In this document: one piece after another, positions 1 to 6,020 of the stretch
How positions within the stretch are numbered: the first letter of the stretch is position 1
How the letters are laid out: every line of letters starts with the position of its first letter
Origin: PUMD01 sp964599275
Lineage (GTDB): Bacteria > Bacillota > Sulfobacillia > SLMV01
Direction of reading: 5' to 3'
DNA: 10,751 bases
NCBI GenBank assembly: GCA_964599275.1
Contig: CAZRFK010000067.1
Location: forward strand, 1 to 10,751
Program-made: the position numbers and the translations under genes
Notes under the pieces: model-generated
Told to the model about the DNA's origin: nothing
The model's database searches: none
The model's input: only the letters and a program-made list of their open reading frames with translations

Positions 1-21
1 CCGTCAAAGTAACCTGAAACT

Positions 22-72
22 AGCTTCAGCTGCCTATCAGTCGTGATAATGGCAGTTATCGAAGCTTTTTTC
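22..72 (+). terminator. Candidate rho-independent terminator at the left edge
   Basis: AGCTTC followed by AGCTGCC pairs with GGCAGTT and GAAGCT, leaving a three-base ATC bulge and a loop of about 16 bases, and a run of T follows directly. This is the shape of an intrinsic terminator reading left to right. The first 12 bases contain a possible in-frame end (CCG TCA AAG TAA), so a plus-strand gene may finish just at or before the window start, but that gene cannot be seen here. Confidence 0.45.
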
Positions 73-380
73 TCCTCTGTTCCTAACTCTTAATTTCCTG
101 CTAAACTGCTTACTTCCTGCTACATTAAATTTACAAGACCGTTACAACTGTCCAGCGGTGCATTTACTAACCACTTATTCCACCAATCATGTTAGGCGGT
201 TAACATTGCATATTCAACACCTTTGAGTGGTTTGTAACAAGAAGTTAAATTAGGTAAGCAGATCCCGAGTATCTGCAGTCAAAATATCAAACGCACCCAC
301 AAAATATGTCTCTTTAGACCTGCTGTCGACATTTTATGTCGGTCCCCCAGCACTGCAAAGATCAGCTCAACTTTTTGCAA

Positions 381-542
381 CTATGCTACCTTAATCGTAC
401 AATCAATCTCCGTCGCCCCCACCAGATCTCTCACATTTTTCTCCGGCACCGCACACTGAGAACAAACCCCTCTATTCGGCTCACTTCCACTGACTGGAGA
501 GCCCGGTTCCTGGAGGTAACTACAATCTGGGCACTGCCACAT
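381..542 (-). pseudogene. Degenerate second rubredoxin copy with a five-residue deletion
   Basis: Reading leftwards from the ATG at 540-542 gives a 53-residue frame beginning MWQCPDCSYL and containing SPVSGSEP, clearly homologous to the intact rubredoxin at 5627-5782. Both Cys pairs remain (Cys4/Cys7 and Cys27/Cys30), but the spacing between them is 19 residues instead of 24. An in-frame loss of 15 bases has removed the segment that in the intact copy carries EELAD and the conserved Trp before the second CPxC. The second pair reads CSQC, so the usual Pro is also lost. After that the frame diverges, loses the acidic GGDDED tail and stops at TAG (381-383). The ribosome binding site (GGGAGGTG) is preserved. 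In the rubredoxin family four cysteines bind one iron for electron transfer; a shortened fold like this would probably not form. It is most likely a decayed duplicate, though the frame remains translatable. Confidence 0.75.
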
Positions 543-659
543 GAGTGCCACCTCCCTCGTACACCGCGATATTAATATATGAAGATAACATGTACAGTCT
601 GAGTTGTTGAAAGAGAATTCACTTCACTTTACAGGGGAAAAGCGCGATAGAGGCTGTAT

Positions 660-773
660 ATGGAAGAAATAAATCCTGGCTACACATTTACCGGAGACCC
701 CTCCAAAGACTGCAAAAGATTATACAGGGCAATGAATGAGAAACGGCAATTAGGGAGACCACTTCCAATGTAA
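660..773 (+). CDS. Small ORF of 37 residues, unrecognised
   Basis: ATG at 660 opens a 37-residue frame (begins MEEINPGYTF, ends LGRPLPM) closed by TAA at 771-773. An AGAGG stretch lies about seven bases upstream and could serve as a ribosome binding site. The peptide is charged and hydrophilic, with KDCKRLYRAMNEKR near its middle; it has no signal peptide or membrane segment. It sits alone between two gene relics, so it may be a true small gene, the last piece of a larger one, or chance. I do not recognise a family. Confidence 0.25.
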   Translation: MEEINPGYTFTGDPSKDCKRLYRAMNEKRQLGRPLPM

Positions 774-952
774 TATAAGGTAGGGAAACAAAAAACGTCT
801 TCTTAAAAATGAAAACATCTGAGAAGTTCAAGCAATCTCTACCTTCATCCTGCACTTACTCTCATTCCGCACAGGCAGAATCCGCAATTTTCAGCGTCGA
901 AATCGAAACTATCTTGATGTTCATCCTTTATTGAACCCTCACTTACAAATTT
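774..952. other. Non-coding stretch
   Basis: I see no supportable gene here on either strand. The stretch is AT-rich with short frames only. Together with 543-659 it forms the spacer between the rubredoxin relic and the alcohol dehydrogenase relic, interrupted only by the 37-residue ORF. Confidence 0.4.
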
Positions 953-1000
953 AAAACAGCTCCAGGGCGGCGGAAAACCACTGCCCCGGGAGCTGTTTTT
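953..1000 (-). terminator. Terminator hairpin behind the alcohol dehydrogenase relic
   Basis: AAAACAGCTCC on the left pairs with GGAGCTGTTTT on the right, extended inward by a GGGC/GCCC block with one or two unpaired bases. Both flanks are T-rich when read in the matching direction, so the hairpin could act on either strand. It lies immediately downstream, in the minus direction, of the remnant C-terminus of the alcohol dehydrogenase, which makes it the likely native terminator of that gene and an unusually well kept part of the locus. Confidence 0.65.
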
Positions 1001-1020
1001 CCTTTCAATAATCCATCACA

Positions 1021-1600
1021 CACAACTACGGGCTTGATCATGTCCTGCGGTTTCTATTCCATCAGGTAAAAAGCATCTTCTATTTTTTCGAACCCTTCAA
1101 ATCGATGAGTTATCATTTTTGTTGGATCTACTCGTCCGTTTATCACCAGATTTATCATCCGCTGCATGGCATTCCGCCCCTCGGGAACAAGCCCACCGTC
1201 GATCGTTTTATGCGCCATCTCCGCTCCCCATTCTGAGCGCGGAATGGGCAGGGTCTCCGCGTTGCTGAAGTATTTAACGTTGGAGACAGTGCCTCCCGGT
1301 TTGACCACCCGATGCTTATAGCCTCATCCTCTCCGCCGGCTACAATTACCCGGTCTACTCCGTGTCCCCCGGTGATATCCATTACCTGCTCCTCGATAGA
1401 GCCCCCTCTATAGTTGATGAAAGCGGTGGCTCCGTAATATGCGGCAGATTCAAAGCATACCTTGTCTTTTTCATTGGTGAATTTGTAGCCGCCCAGCATG
1501 TCGTCGGGGTGCTGCGGATAACCCCGCTGTACGCCCGAGGTCCGCCAGTTGGGAGTGACAGCCGGAACAACCACAGCAGATACAACCGAACCTTCAGACA
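1021..1600 (-). pseudogene. Zinc-dependent alcohol dehydrogenase relic (clostridial isopropanol dehydrogenase type)
   Basis: Three blocks match the family of NADP-dependent secondary alcohol dehydrogenases such as those of Clostridium beijerinckii and Thermoanaerobacter. Block one has VVVPAVTPNWRT and MLGGYKFTN (about 1590-1464). It is joined directly to block two with YYGATAFINY and GHGVDRVIVAGG. About 80 residues normally between them are missing, including the segment that carries a catalytic zinc ligand and the Rossmann GxGxxG nucleotide-binding loop. Near 1310 the frame changes to block three, VKPGGTVSNV through GMAHKTI-like EMAHKTIDGG and a C-terminal helix. A TAG at 1054-1056 interrupts the frame, and beyond it KPQDMIKPVVV continues as the expected C-terminus. 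The N-terminal ~90 residues are not recognisable upstream of 1600. Full-length members have about 350 residues. The protein cannot be functional. Confidence 0.88.
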
Positions 1601-1809
1601 CATCTGCAGGAATACCAAGGAACGAGACAATCCTTCTTGCTGTGAGCAGAGGGAGGGCAAATACTTTCATCAGCGCAGACACCACATACCAATACTCCGC
1701 CCAATGTGTAGAAGATAACGTGGGGATGAAGACAGATAGGCGCAGTGGTGAACAGCTCAGAGATTACTCGTGTCTCACATCCGGATGCTCAAGGACGGAA
1801 TCTCGCTCA

Positions 1810-1852
1810 ACCCCCGTTCAACGAAAGCAGTCAGGTGAGTTTGAACGGGGGT
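1810..1852. repeat. Perfect 12-bp inverted repeat downstream of the CFA synthase gene
   Basis: ACCCCCGTTCAA at 1810-1821 is exactly complementary to TTGAACGGGGGT at 1841-1852, with a 19-base loop. It begins 24 bases after the stop codon of the CFA synthase gene in that gene's direction. No T-run follows on either side, so it is not a classical intrinsic terminator; it may stabilise the 3' end of the transcript or act as a factor-assisted terminator. Confidence 0.6.
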
Positions 1853-1875
1853 GCAGATACCCGGCTGCTGCCGGT

Positions 1876-3120
1876 TCAACCCTGCGACTCCTGCACTGAT
1901 AACCCGTCGTCCGTTTCGAAAGACTCTAAGGACTGAGGGTAAAGATGGTCAAAGGTAAGGTTCAGCTGGTTGTTAAGTCCCTTTGAAAACAACAGCTGAT
2001 AAACATCCAGTCCGGTGACCTTGAAGGATGCAGCACAACCCCTCAGATACAGGTCCCACATCCTGACAAATCTCCGGTCGAACATCTCCTCCACTTCATC
2101 CACATGCTGACGGAAGTTTTCATGCCAGCGCTGCAGAGTCATGGCATAGTGAAGACGGAGACTTTCTGCGTGAATCAGGTGGAAGTCATAATCGGGGAAC
2201 AGCCATAGGATTTCCCGGAGCGAAGGTATATAGCCTCCCGGAAATATATACTTGCGTATCCAGGGGTTGACCCCCTCTTCCCGCATTCCACATATGCTGT
2301 GCAGAGCTGACAGCCCACCATCGGCCAGAAGCTCATTTACCTTGTCCATATACCTGGGTAGATTCTCCTTGCCCACGTGCTCAAACATTCCCACACTCAC
2401 GATCTTGTCAAAAGGACCATCGGATTTGTCCAGATCGAGGTAATCCTGCAGGCGAAACTGCACAAGGTCATCGAGCCCCGCCTCTGCAGCTTTTTCCTCG
2501 CTGAATGCTGCCTGCTCCTCGCTGAGGGTTATCCCCAATGCCTGCACACCGTATTTATCCGCAGCTCTAAGCGCAAGCCATCCCCAGCCGCTGCCTATGT
2601 CCAGCAGCTTTTCCCCCGGCTGCAGCTGCAGCTTCCGCAGAACATGGTCTATTTTCTGCATCTGTGCCTGTTTCAAATTATCGTTTTCGTTACGAAAGTA
2701 AGCGCAGGAATAGCTCATGGTGTCGTCCAGCCACAGGGAAAAGAAATCGTTTCCCAGATCGTAGTGATGCTGAATATCGTCCTTCTGCTGCTTCTTATCC
2801 ACTTTCATGCTGAGATCACTGGCCAATTCGGCAGCCCTGCCCATCAGACCATCACCGAGTATGGCGTCCGCTTCTTTTTCCAAAATGCTGAGAACATCCT
2901 CCATTTCCCCTTCAAAATCAATAATGCCATCCATGTAAGCTTCTCCAAACGCCAATCCTGGCTCACTGAGCAGATCAGCTACCGCGGGAGGTTCATTGAA
3001 GACCAGTTTGACCTGAACGGTATCGTTGCCGTATTTGCGCTCATCTTCATCCCAGTACTCAACGATGAAACCACCAGACTCAAACCTTTTAAAAAGTCGG
3101 TGTAAAGCCTCTTTTTTCAA
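1876..3120 (-). CDS. Cyclopropane-fatty-acyl-phospholipid synthase family protein
   Basis: SAM-dependent methyltransferase of the CMAS/Cfa family, which adds a methylene bridge across double bonds of membrane phospholipid acyl chains. Numbering from the TTG at 3118-3120, the protein has 414 residues, near the usual length. HHYDLGNDFFSLWLD lies at about 118-132, followed by YSCAYF, which holds the Cys equivalent to Cys139 of E. coli Cfa. The SAM-binding motif LDIGSGWGWLA is at about 173-183, MFEHVG (the conserved Glu) near 245-250, FPGGYIPS near 293-300, and HYAMTLQRWHENF near 324-336. I prefer the TTG start because GGAGGTGA lies five bases upstream of it. A GTG at 3169-3171 and an ATG at 3133-3135 in the same frame have weaker ribosome binding sites and would add 17 or 5 residues without family support. 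The gene stands alone and appears intact. Substrates other than plain cyclopropanation (for example methyl branching) cannot be excluded. Confidence 0.95.
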   Translation of the reverse strand: MKKEALHRLFKRFESGGFIVEYWDEDERKYGNDTVQVKLVFNEPPAVADLLSEPGLAFGEAYMDGIIDFEGEMEDVLSILEKEADAILGDGLMGRAAELASDLSMKVDKKQQKDDIQHHYDLGNDFFSLWLDDTMSYSCAYFRNENDNLKQAQMQKIDHVLRKLQLQPGEKLLDIGSGWGWLALRAADKYGVQALGITLSEEQAAFSEEKAAEAGLDDLVQFRLQDYLDLDKSDGPFDKIVSVGMFEHVGKENLPRYMDKVNELLADGGLSALHSICGMREEGVNPWIRKYIFPGGYIPSLREILWLFPDYDFHLIHAESLRLHYAMTLQRWHENFRQHVDEVEEMFDRRFVRMWDLYLRGCAASFKVTGLDVYQLLFSKGLNNQLNLTFDHLYPQSLESFETDDGLSVQESQG

Positions 3121-3182
3121 CCCCTTCACCTCCATAGATGAGTTGACCACATTTGCCCTTTCAGAGCACACTTCTCAGATAG

Positions 3183-3217
3183 TCTTTATAGTGCACTGAA
3201 CCCGCTCGCTATAAAGA
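3183..3217 (-). promoter_or_regulatory. Inverted repeat in the CFA synthase upstream region
   Basis: TCTTTATAG at 3183-3191 is exactly complementary to CTATAAAGA at 3209-3217, with 17 bases between. It lies about 60-100 bases upstream of the CFA synthase start. On the minus strand the gene-proximal arm contains TATAAAG, a possible -10 element, so the repeat may be an operator overlapping the promoter. Which regulator would bind is unknown. Confidence 0.35.
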
Positions 3218-3649
3218 ACCAATTCCGGTCGCAGTAGATGTTGACGTTGTTCACTGGGTTTAAAAGTAGGGGTTCTGCCTGGAAATTGAGTTAGGTGTTA
3301 GCGCTAAAGAGGTCTGCATAATCCAGCGGATTGAGTTTGCAATGCAATATGTGCTAATTTGATGACTTGTTGTGCTCCCTTAATGAATAACCAATTGGGG
3401 CATCTTGGACTCCTTCAACCTGACCATGCAGAATGAAGCATCTATAGACCACCTGCATAGTCACACCTACCTCTGGCAACGTGACCAACAACAACCGCGG
3501 CCACAAGAAGTTGCACGACGCCTTTTGGCCCTGGCCCACAAATAATCGTGACTTTTAATGATCCCAATCAGGTGAGCAGTGCTATTGTGGGACACCACTC
3601 CTTTAAACCATATAAGCATTCATGAATATGTCTATCAACATTATACAGG
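3218..3649. other. Non-coding or fully decayed stretch
   Basis: No gene can be supported. A minus-strand frame at 3354-3539 (containing QVVYRCFILHGQVEG) has a somewhat protein-like composition, and a neighbouring frame reads KGVVQLLVAAVVVGH, but I recognise neither. The stretch may be decayed coding DNA between the CFA gene and the ArsA relic. Confidence 0.35.
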
Positions 3650-4081
3650 CTACGCGAGAAATAGCACAATGACAGTTCCAAAAGCGAATGGTGTGTCCGG
3701 TGGGGGCTGCTGTATCCAAGTTCACCAGATCGCAGGCGGTGATCTCTGTCGTGCAGAGTGAGTTGAACTACTCCTCGACCACCTCAATTACGCTTTCGGG
3801 CATGGCTTCGCGCATGGGCCCTATTATCCGTTCGCGGTATTCCTCAGTAACGCGGTCCGGATCAACTTCCATGGTGTAAAGATTTGGTTCACCGTCAATT
3901 TGAACCTCTGGCGTCCGAACTCCTACTCGAAAATATCGGATAAGTTGGCGGCTGACTCCGTGGTCAAGATGAGAGTTTCCCTGCCCTGACGGGCGGACTG
4001 CATTGCAGTCGCTGTGGCCATAGAAGTTTTTCCAACTCCACCCTTTCCAGAAAAGAAAATAAATTGTTCCACTGATATCAT
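3650..4081 (-). pseudogene. ArsA/Get3-like ATPase, N-terminal part, decayed
   Basis: From the ATG at 4079-4081 (or a better spaced GTG at 4070-4072 behind GAGGAG) the frame gives FIFFSGKGGVGKTS, the deviant Walker A P-loop of ArsA/TRC40 ATPases. A second block has NLSDIFE, then a TAG at 3923-3925 and a frame change. Next come EPNLYTMEVDPDRVTEEY and ESVIEVVEE, a second TAG at 3768-3770, FNSLCTTEI, and the family signature around DTAAPTGHTIR (normally DTAPTGHT, here with one extra Ala). After another frame change LLELSLCYFS closes the homology near 3655. The usual DPA after the P-loop strand is ESA here. ArsA-family ATPases energise arsenite efflux, or in other branches deliver tail-anchored proteins; the branch cannot be told from this relic. 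The remaining half of a similar protein lies on the opposite strand at 4262-4558. Confidence 0.85.
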
Positions 4082-4103
4082 CTCCTCATTGCTTTTGAGT
4101 AGT

Positions 4104-4125
4104 TCATTGTTTGGTTGTTCAATGA
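4104..4125. promoter_or_regulatory. Short inverted repeat ahead of the ArsA N-terminal relic
   Basis: TCATTG at 4104-4109 pairs with CAATGA at 4120-4125 across ten bases, 23 bases before the ATG of the ATPase relic and just after the stop of the small minus-strand frame. Its size and location would fit an operator for an ArsR/SmtB-type repressor, but no regulator gene is present in the window and a six-base repeat can arise by chance. Confidence 0.22.
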
Positions 4126-4134
4126 CGAATACCT

Positions 4135-4254
4135 TTACTTCTGATTACCTGCAGCAGACGCTGCCGGGGATGCACCCCCGTGGTCCTCTTTGTCTTTTTT
4201 GCGCCCGATTACCGCCAGGCCAAAAAAGATCTGCCCGGTAATATCGCTTCTGCG
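4135..4254 (-). pseudogene. Small relic frame upstream of the ArsA N-terminal part, unrecognised
   Basis: The minus-strand frame ending in TAA at 4135-4137 reads VRRSDITGQIFFGLAVIG followed by RKKDKEDHGG and an Ala/Ser-rich tail. AAAGGAGGG precedes it at about 4255-4263, but no standard start codon lies at suitable spacing (GTA or ATC is found there), so an initiation codon may have been lost. It is on the same strand as, and ends 54 bases before, the ArsA N-terminal relic, as an operon partner would. The frame abuts the place where plus-strand ArsA homology begins (about 4262). I do not recognise the protein. Confidence 0.3.
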
Positions 4255-4261
4255 TACCCCG

Positions 4262-4558
4262 ATATACCCTCCTTTGCATTCGTGCTTTATCCGGAACATA
4301 CCCCCATATTCGAGGTGTATCGGGCCAACAATTCTCTGAAGGAAGCAGGTAGACACCCAGATGTTTATTGCCAATCAGGTACTGCTGCAGAAATACTGCA
4401 CTAAGGACTTCTTCCGCAGGAGGTTCGAACTGCAGCAAAAGCATCTCAGCGAACTGAAAGAGCTTTTCGGCACTGAAGTGATCACCCTGCCACTTCTGGA
4501 CAGCGAGATCCGGGTATTGGACGGAATCAGGGAGGCAGCAAAGCTGTTGTGGGAATAG
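4262..4558 (+). pseudogene. ArsA/Get3-like ATPase, C-terminal part, on the opposite strand
   Basis: The plus strand reads SFAFVLYPEHTPIFEVYRA and NNSLKEAG, then after a frame change at about 4351 MFIANQVL, CTKDFFRRRFELQQKHL and PLLDSEIRVLDGIREAAKLLWE, ending in TAG at 4556-4558. This is the typical last third of ArsA-family ATPases: a strand ending in a VxxPE-like YPE, the long helix, the xANxVLPEE segment (here VLLQK), the RRxxQxxYL helix and the PLLxxEIRGLD motif. The frame change is explained by loss of two bases (GGT ATA GAC to GGTAGAC). About 75 residues that should link it to the N-terminal part are absent. It is followed on the same strand by two YlbF-family relics. It cannot be expressed as an ATPase since it lacks the P-loop. 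Confidence 0.85.
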
Positions 4559-4592
4559 GAGAGCATCTTCGAGGAAGTGACGCTGGACTGAT

Positions 4593-4973
4593 ATGAATGC
4601 ATAGCCATCTCAATCAGAGCAGTACAGTGATGAAAAAATAGTTGAACGTGCCGCGGCTGGCCTGGCTGAAAAGATTGAAAAGCGCGAGGAATATCAGAAA
4701 TTCGTCAGAGCCCAGCGAGCAGCATCTGAGGACTCCGAGGCCGAAAATCTGCTGGCAGAGCATCAGAGAATGTCCCGCACCGCTGCTATGATGAACAATT
4801 CTGCGATAAAGAACAATATGCAGGACTTGCAGCAGCGAATGGAGGCCAACGAAGCTATCGATAACTACCTTACGGCTCAAAGAGAATGGGCGCAGTTTTC
4901 ACAAGAGCTATTAAGCGATATCAGCAAAGAGCTCCGATTCAGTGTATTGCAGACAATGAGCGGATGCTGCTGA
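4593..4973 (+). pseudogene. YlbF-family protein, frame interrupted by one TAG
   Basis: From ATG 4593 the frame is MNA, then TAG (4602-4604), then 122 uninterrupted codons to TGA at 4971-4973. The body has SDEKIVERAA, EYQKFVRAQRAASED, AENLLAEHQRM, then a second helix pair with MQDLQQRMEANEAIDNYL and AQREWAQFSQELLSDI, matching the all-helical YlbF/YmcA (former DUF964) family. It ends in GCC, and cysteine-rich tails are known in this family. Members act as partners in protein complexes; in Bacillus, YlbF and YmcA join YaaT and influence RNase Y and development. Only the single TAG, probably once a CAG Gln codon, breaks the gene. The next in-frame ATG (4770) would omit the first half. It lies 34 bases after the ArsA C-terminal relic and 39 bases before a second YlbF relic, consistent with an old operon. 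Confidence 0.75.
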
Positions 4974-5012
4974 TCCGGCAGAACTCACTTCTTGAGAAAG
5001 GAATGATAAACG

Positions 5013-5371
5013 ATGTCTGAGACAGGAAAGATGGCAGCAGAGTTTGCCGAAGAGTTTCGAAAAATTGAACACTTTCGAACAACACGCCGGGGCAAGAAAC
5101 GATATTCGGGAGGACGAGGAAACGCGCCGCCTGTGGACTGCCTTCCGACAAAAGCAGAATGAGTGCCGGTCCAAGCAGCTGAACGGGGAAATGACCCGGC
5201 AAGACCTGCAGAAGATTCGCTCACTTGGGCAAAAGCGGCACATTCAACCGCTTTTTCTCAGCAGCAGGAAGCTGCCCTGATGATTGATGAACTCAGCACC
5301 CCCATAATATCCGAGTTTCCCTCACTCTTGGTGTGGATATTGAATCCTTTCTCGCGGGAGAATGCTGCTGA
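5013..5371 (+). pseudogene. Second YlbF-family protein, frameshifted
   Basis: ATG at 5013 starts MSETGKMAAEFAEEF and RKIEHF. The homology then moves one frame (IREDEETRRLWTAFRQKQ, NGEMTRQDLQKIRSL), returns to the first frame (AFSQQQEAALMIDELST, IISEF) and finally shifts again to LGVDIESFLAGECC with TGA at 5369-5371. Put together, these give a near complete YlbF-family protein of about 118 residues with the order typical of the family, including an acidic IREDEE turn and a C-terminal Cys pair like that of its neighbour. At least three indels, near 5070, 5240 and 5330, destroy the frame. The first two compensate each other. An AAAGGA box lies upstream of the ATG. This and 4593-4973 are probably paralogues that once formed a pair. 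Confidence 0.8.
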
Positions 5372-5373
5372 GG

Positions 5374-5535
5374 CGCATCTGGTCTCACGAGGATCAAAAC
5401 CAGGTGGAAAGCGAGATTGCTCGCCAGCTTCTCAAACCGTAGCACCTGAGGCACGCATCCGGCGATTTGATAATTGTTCACCTGCGCGTAATGGAACCTA
5501 CAGTTGGTCTGCGGCAACCCTCATTCTTAAACACT
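5374..5535 (+). other. Possible decayed frame behind the YlbF pair, unrecognised
   Basis: A plus-strand frame reads WSHEDQNQVESEIARQLLKP, a TAG (5440-5442), then HLRHASGDLIIVHLRVMEP and TVGLRQ. The amino-acid composition looks like real protein on both sides of the TAG, in the same frame and on the same strand as the ATPase-YlbF cluster. It has no clear start and no family I recognise. It may be the last gene of that cluster or a chance open frame. Confidence 0.2.
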
Positions 5536-5560
5536 CAGCCACGCCGGATGTACCAACATG

Positions 5561-5595
5561 ATTCAGCCGCTCCTCCGAAAGAGGACCGGCTGAAT
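5561..5595 (-). terminator. Hairpin downstream of rubredoxin
   Basis: ATTCAGCCGCTCCTC pairs with GAGGACCGGCTGAAT with a single C:C mismatch and a five-base CGAAA loop. It starts 32 bases after the rubredoxin stop codon in that gene's direction. The stem of 14 pairs is strong; no T-run follows, so the assignment as terminator rests on position and stability. Confidence 0.5.
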
Positions 5596-5626
5596 TCTCT
5601 GTCATTCTGCATCTTTCACCAAGGCT

Positions 5627-5782
5627 TCAGTCTTCGTCGTCCCCACCAATTTCCTCAAACTTGTCCTTTGGTGCGGCACACTGAGGACAAACCCAGTTGT
5701 CCGCCAGCTCTTCAAACGGCTCATCTCCACTTACTGGAGAATTCGGATCGTAGAGGTACATACACTCTGAGCATTGCCACAT
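5627..5782 (-). CDS. Rubredoxin
   Basis: Complete 51-residue rubredoxin, a cytoplasmic one-iron electron carrier used by anaerobes, for example with rubredoxin oxygen reductases, rubrerythrin or superoxide reductase. The iron ligands are Cys4 and Cys7 (MWQCSECMYLYDP) and Cys32 and Cys35 (WVCPQCAAPKDKF). The aromatic residues typical of the hydrophobic core (Tyr9, Tyr11, Trp30, Phe42) are present, as are the SGDEPFEEL loop and a strongly acidic end (GGDDED). The length is normal for the class with the short linker. An excellent ribosome binding site (AGGAGGTGA) precedes the ATG by seven bases. A hairpin follows the stop codon, so the gene may be transcribed alone or with the YtxH-like gene 238 bases upstream on the same strand. 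A degenerate copy lies at 381-542. Confidence 0.96.
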   Translation of the reverse strand: MWQCSECMYLYDPNSPVSGDEPFEELADNWVCPQCAAPKDKFEEIGGDDED

Positions 5783-5979
5783 GAGTGTCACCTCCTCCCT
5801 CCTTTAAGCTTGAATATGATAGTTAAACTGTAGAATGACGGAGACTGTCTTGAATGATGAAAGCGGCTGAGAGTATATAGGGTGAATTCTATATCTGTTG
5901 TTTTTAATTAGTGGTATCCTGACTCCTTGGTTATTATTTAACACATAATTGACCTCAGCGCAAGCTCATTAGAGAGTTA

Positions 5980-6009
5980 ACTACAGACTTCATCCGGCAG
6001 ATGTGTCAA
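5980..6009 (-). promoter_or_regulatory. Candidate promoter for rubredoxin
   Basis: On the minus strand a perfect TTGACA (6004-6009) is followed after 18 bases by TGTAGT (5980-5985), which keeps four of six bases of a -10 box. It would give rubredoxin its own transcript with a leader of about 190 bases. The long leader and weak -10 leave this uncertain. Confidence 0.3.
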
Positions 6010-6020
6010 TTGGGAACCGG

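Noticed and set aside
1..12. Twelve bases CCGTCAAAGTAA shared with 8296-8307
   Set aside because: Similarity fades right after the 12 bases, and one or more repeats of this length are expected by chance in a 10-kb window.
2377..3105. 242-residue open frame on the plus strand
   Set aside because: It is the antisense shadow of the CFA synthase gene, whose minus-strand frame has all family motifs.
5875..5894. ATATAG/CTATAT inverted repeat upstream of rubredoxin as operator
   Set aside because: Six-base AT-only arms in AT-rich DNA are expected by chance and do not align with a convincing promoter.
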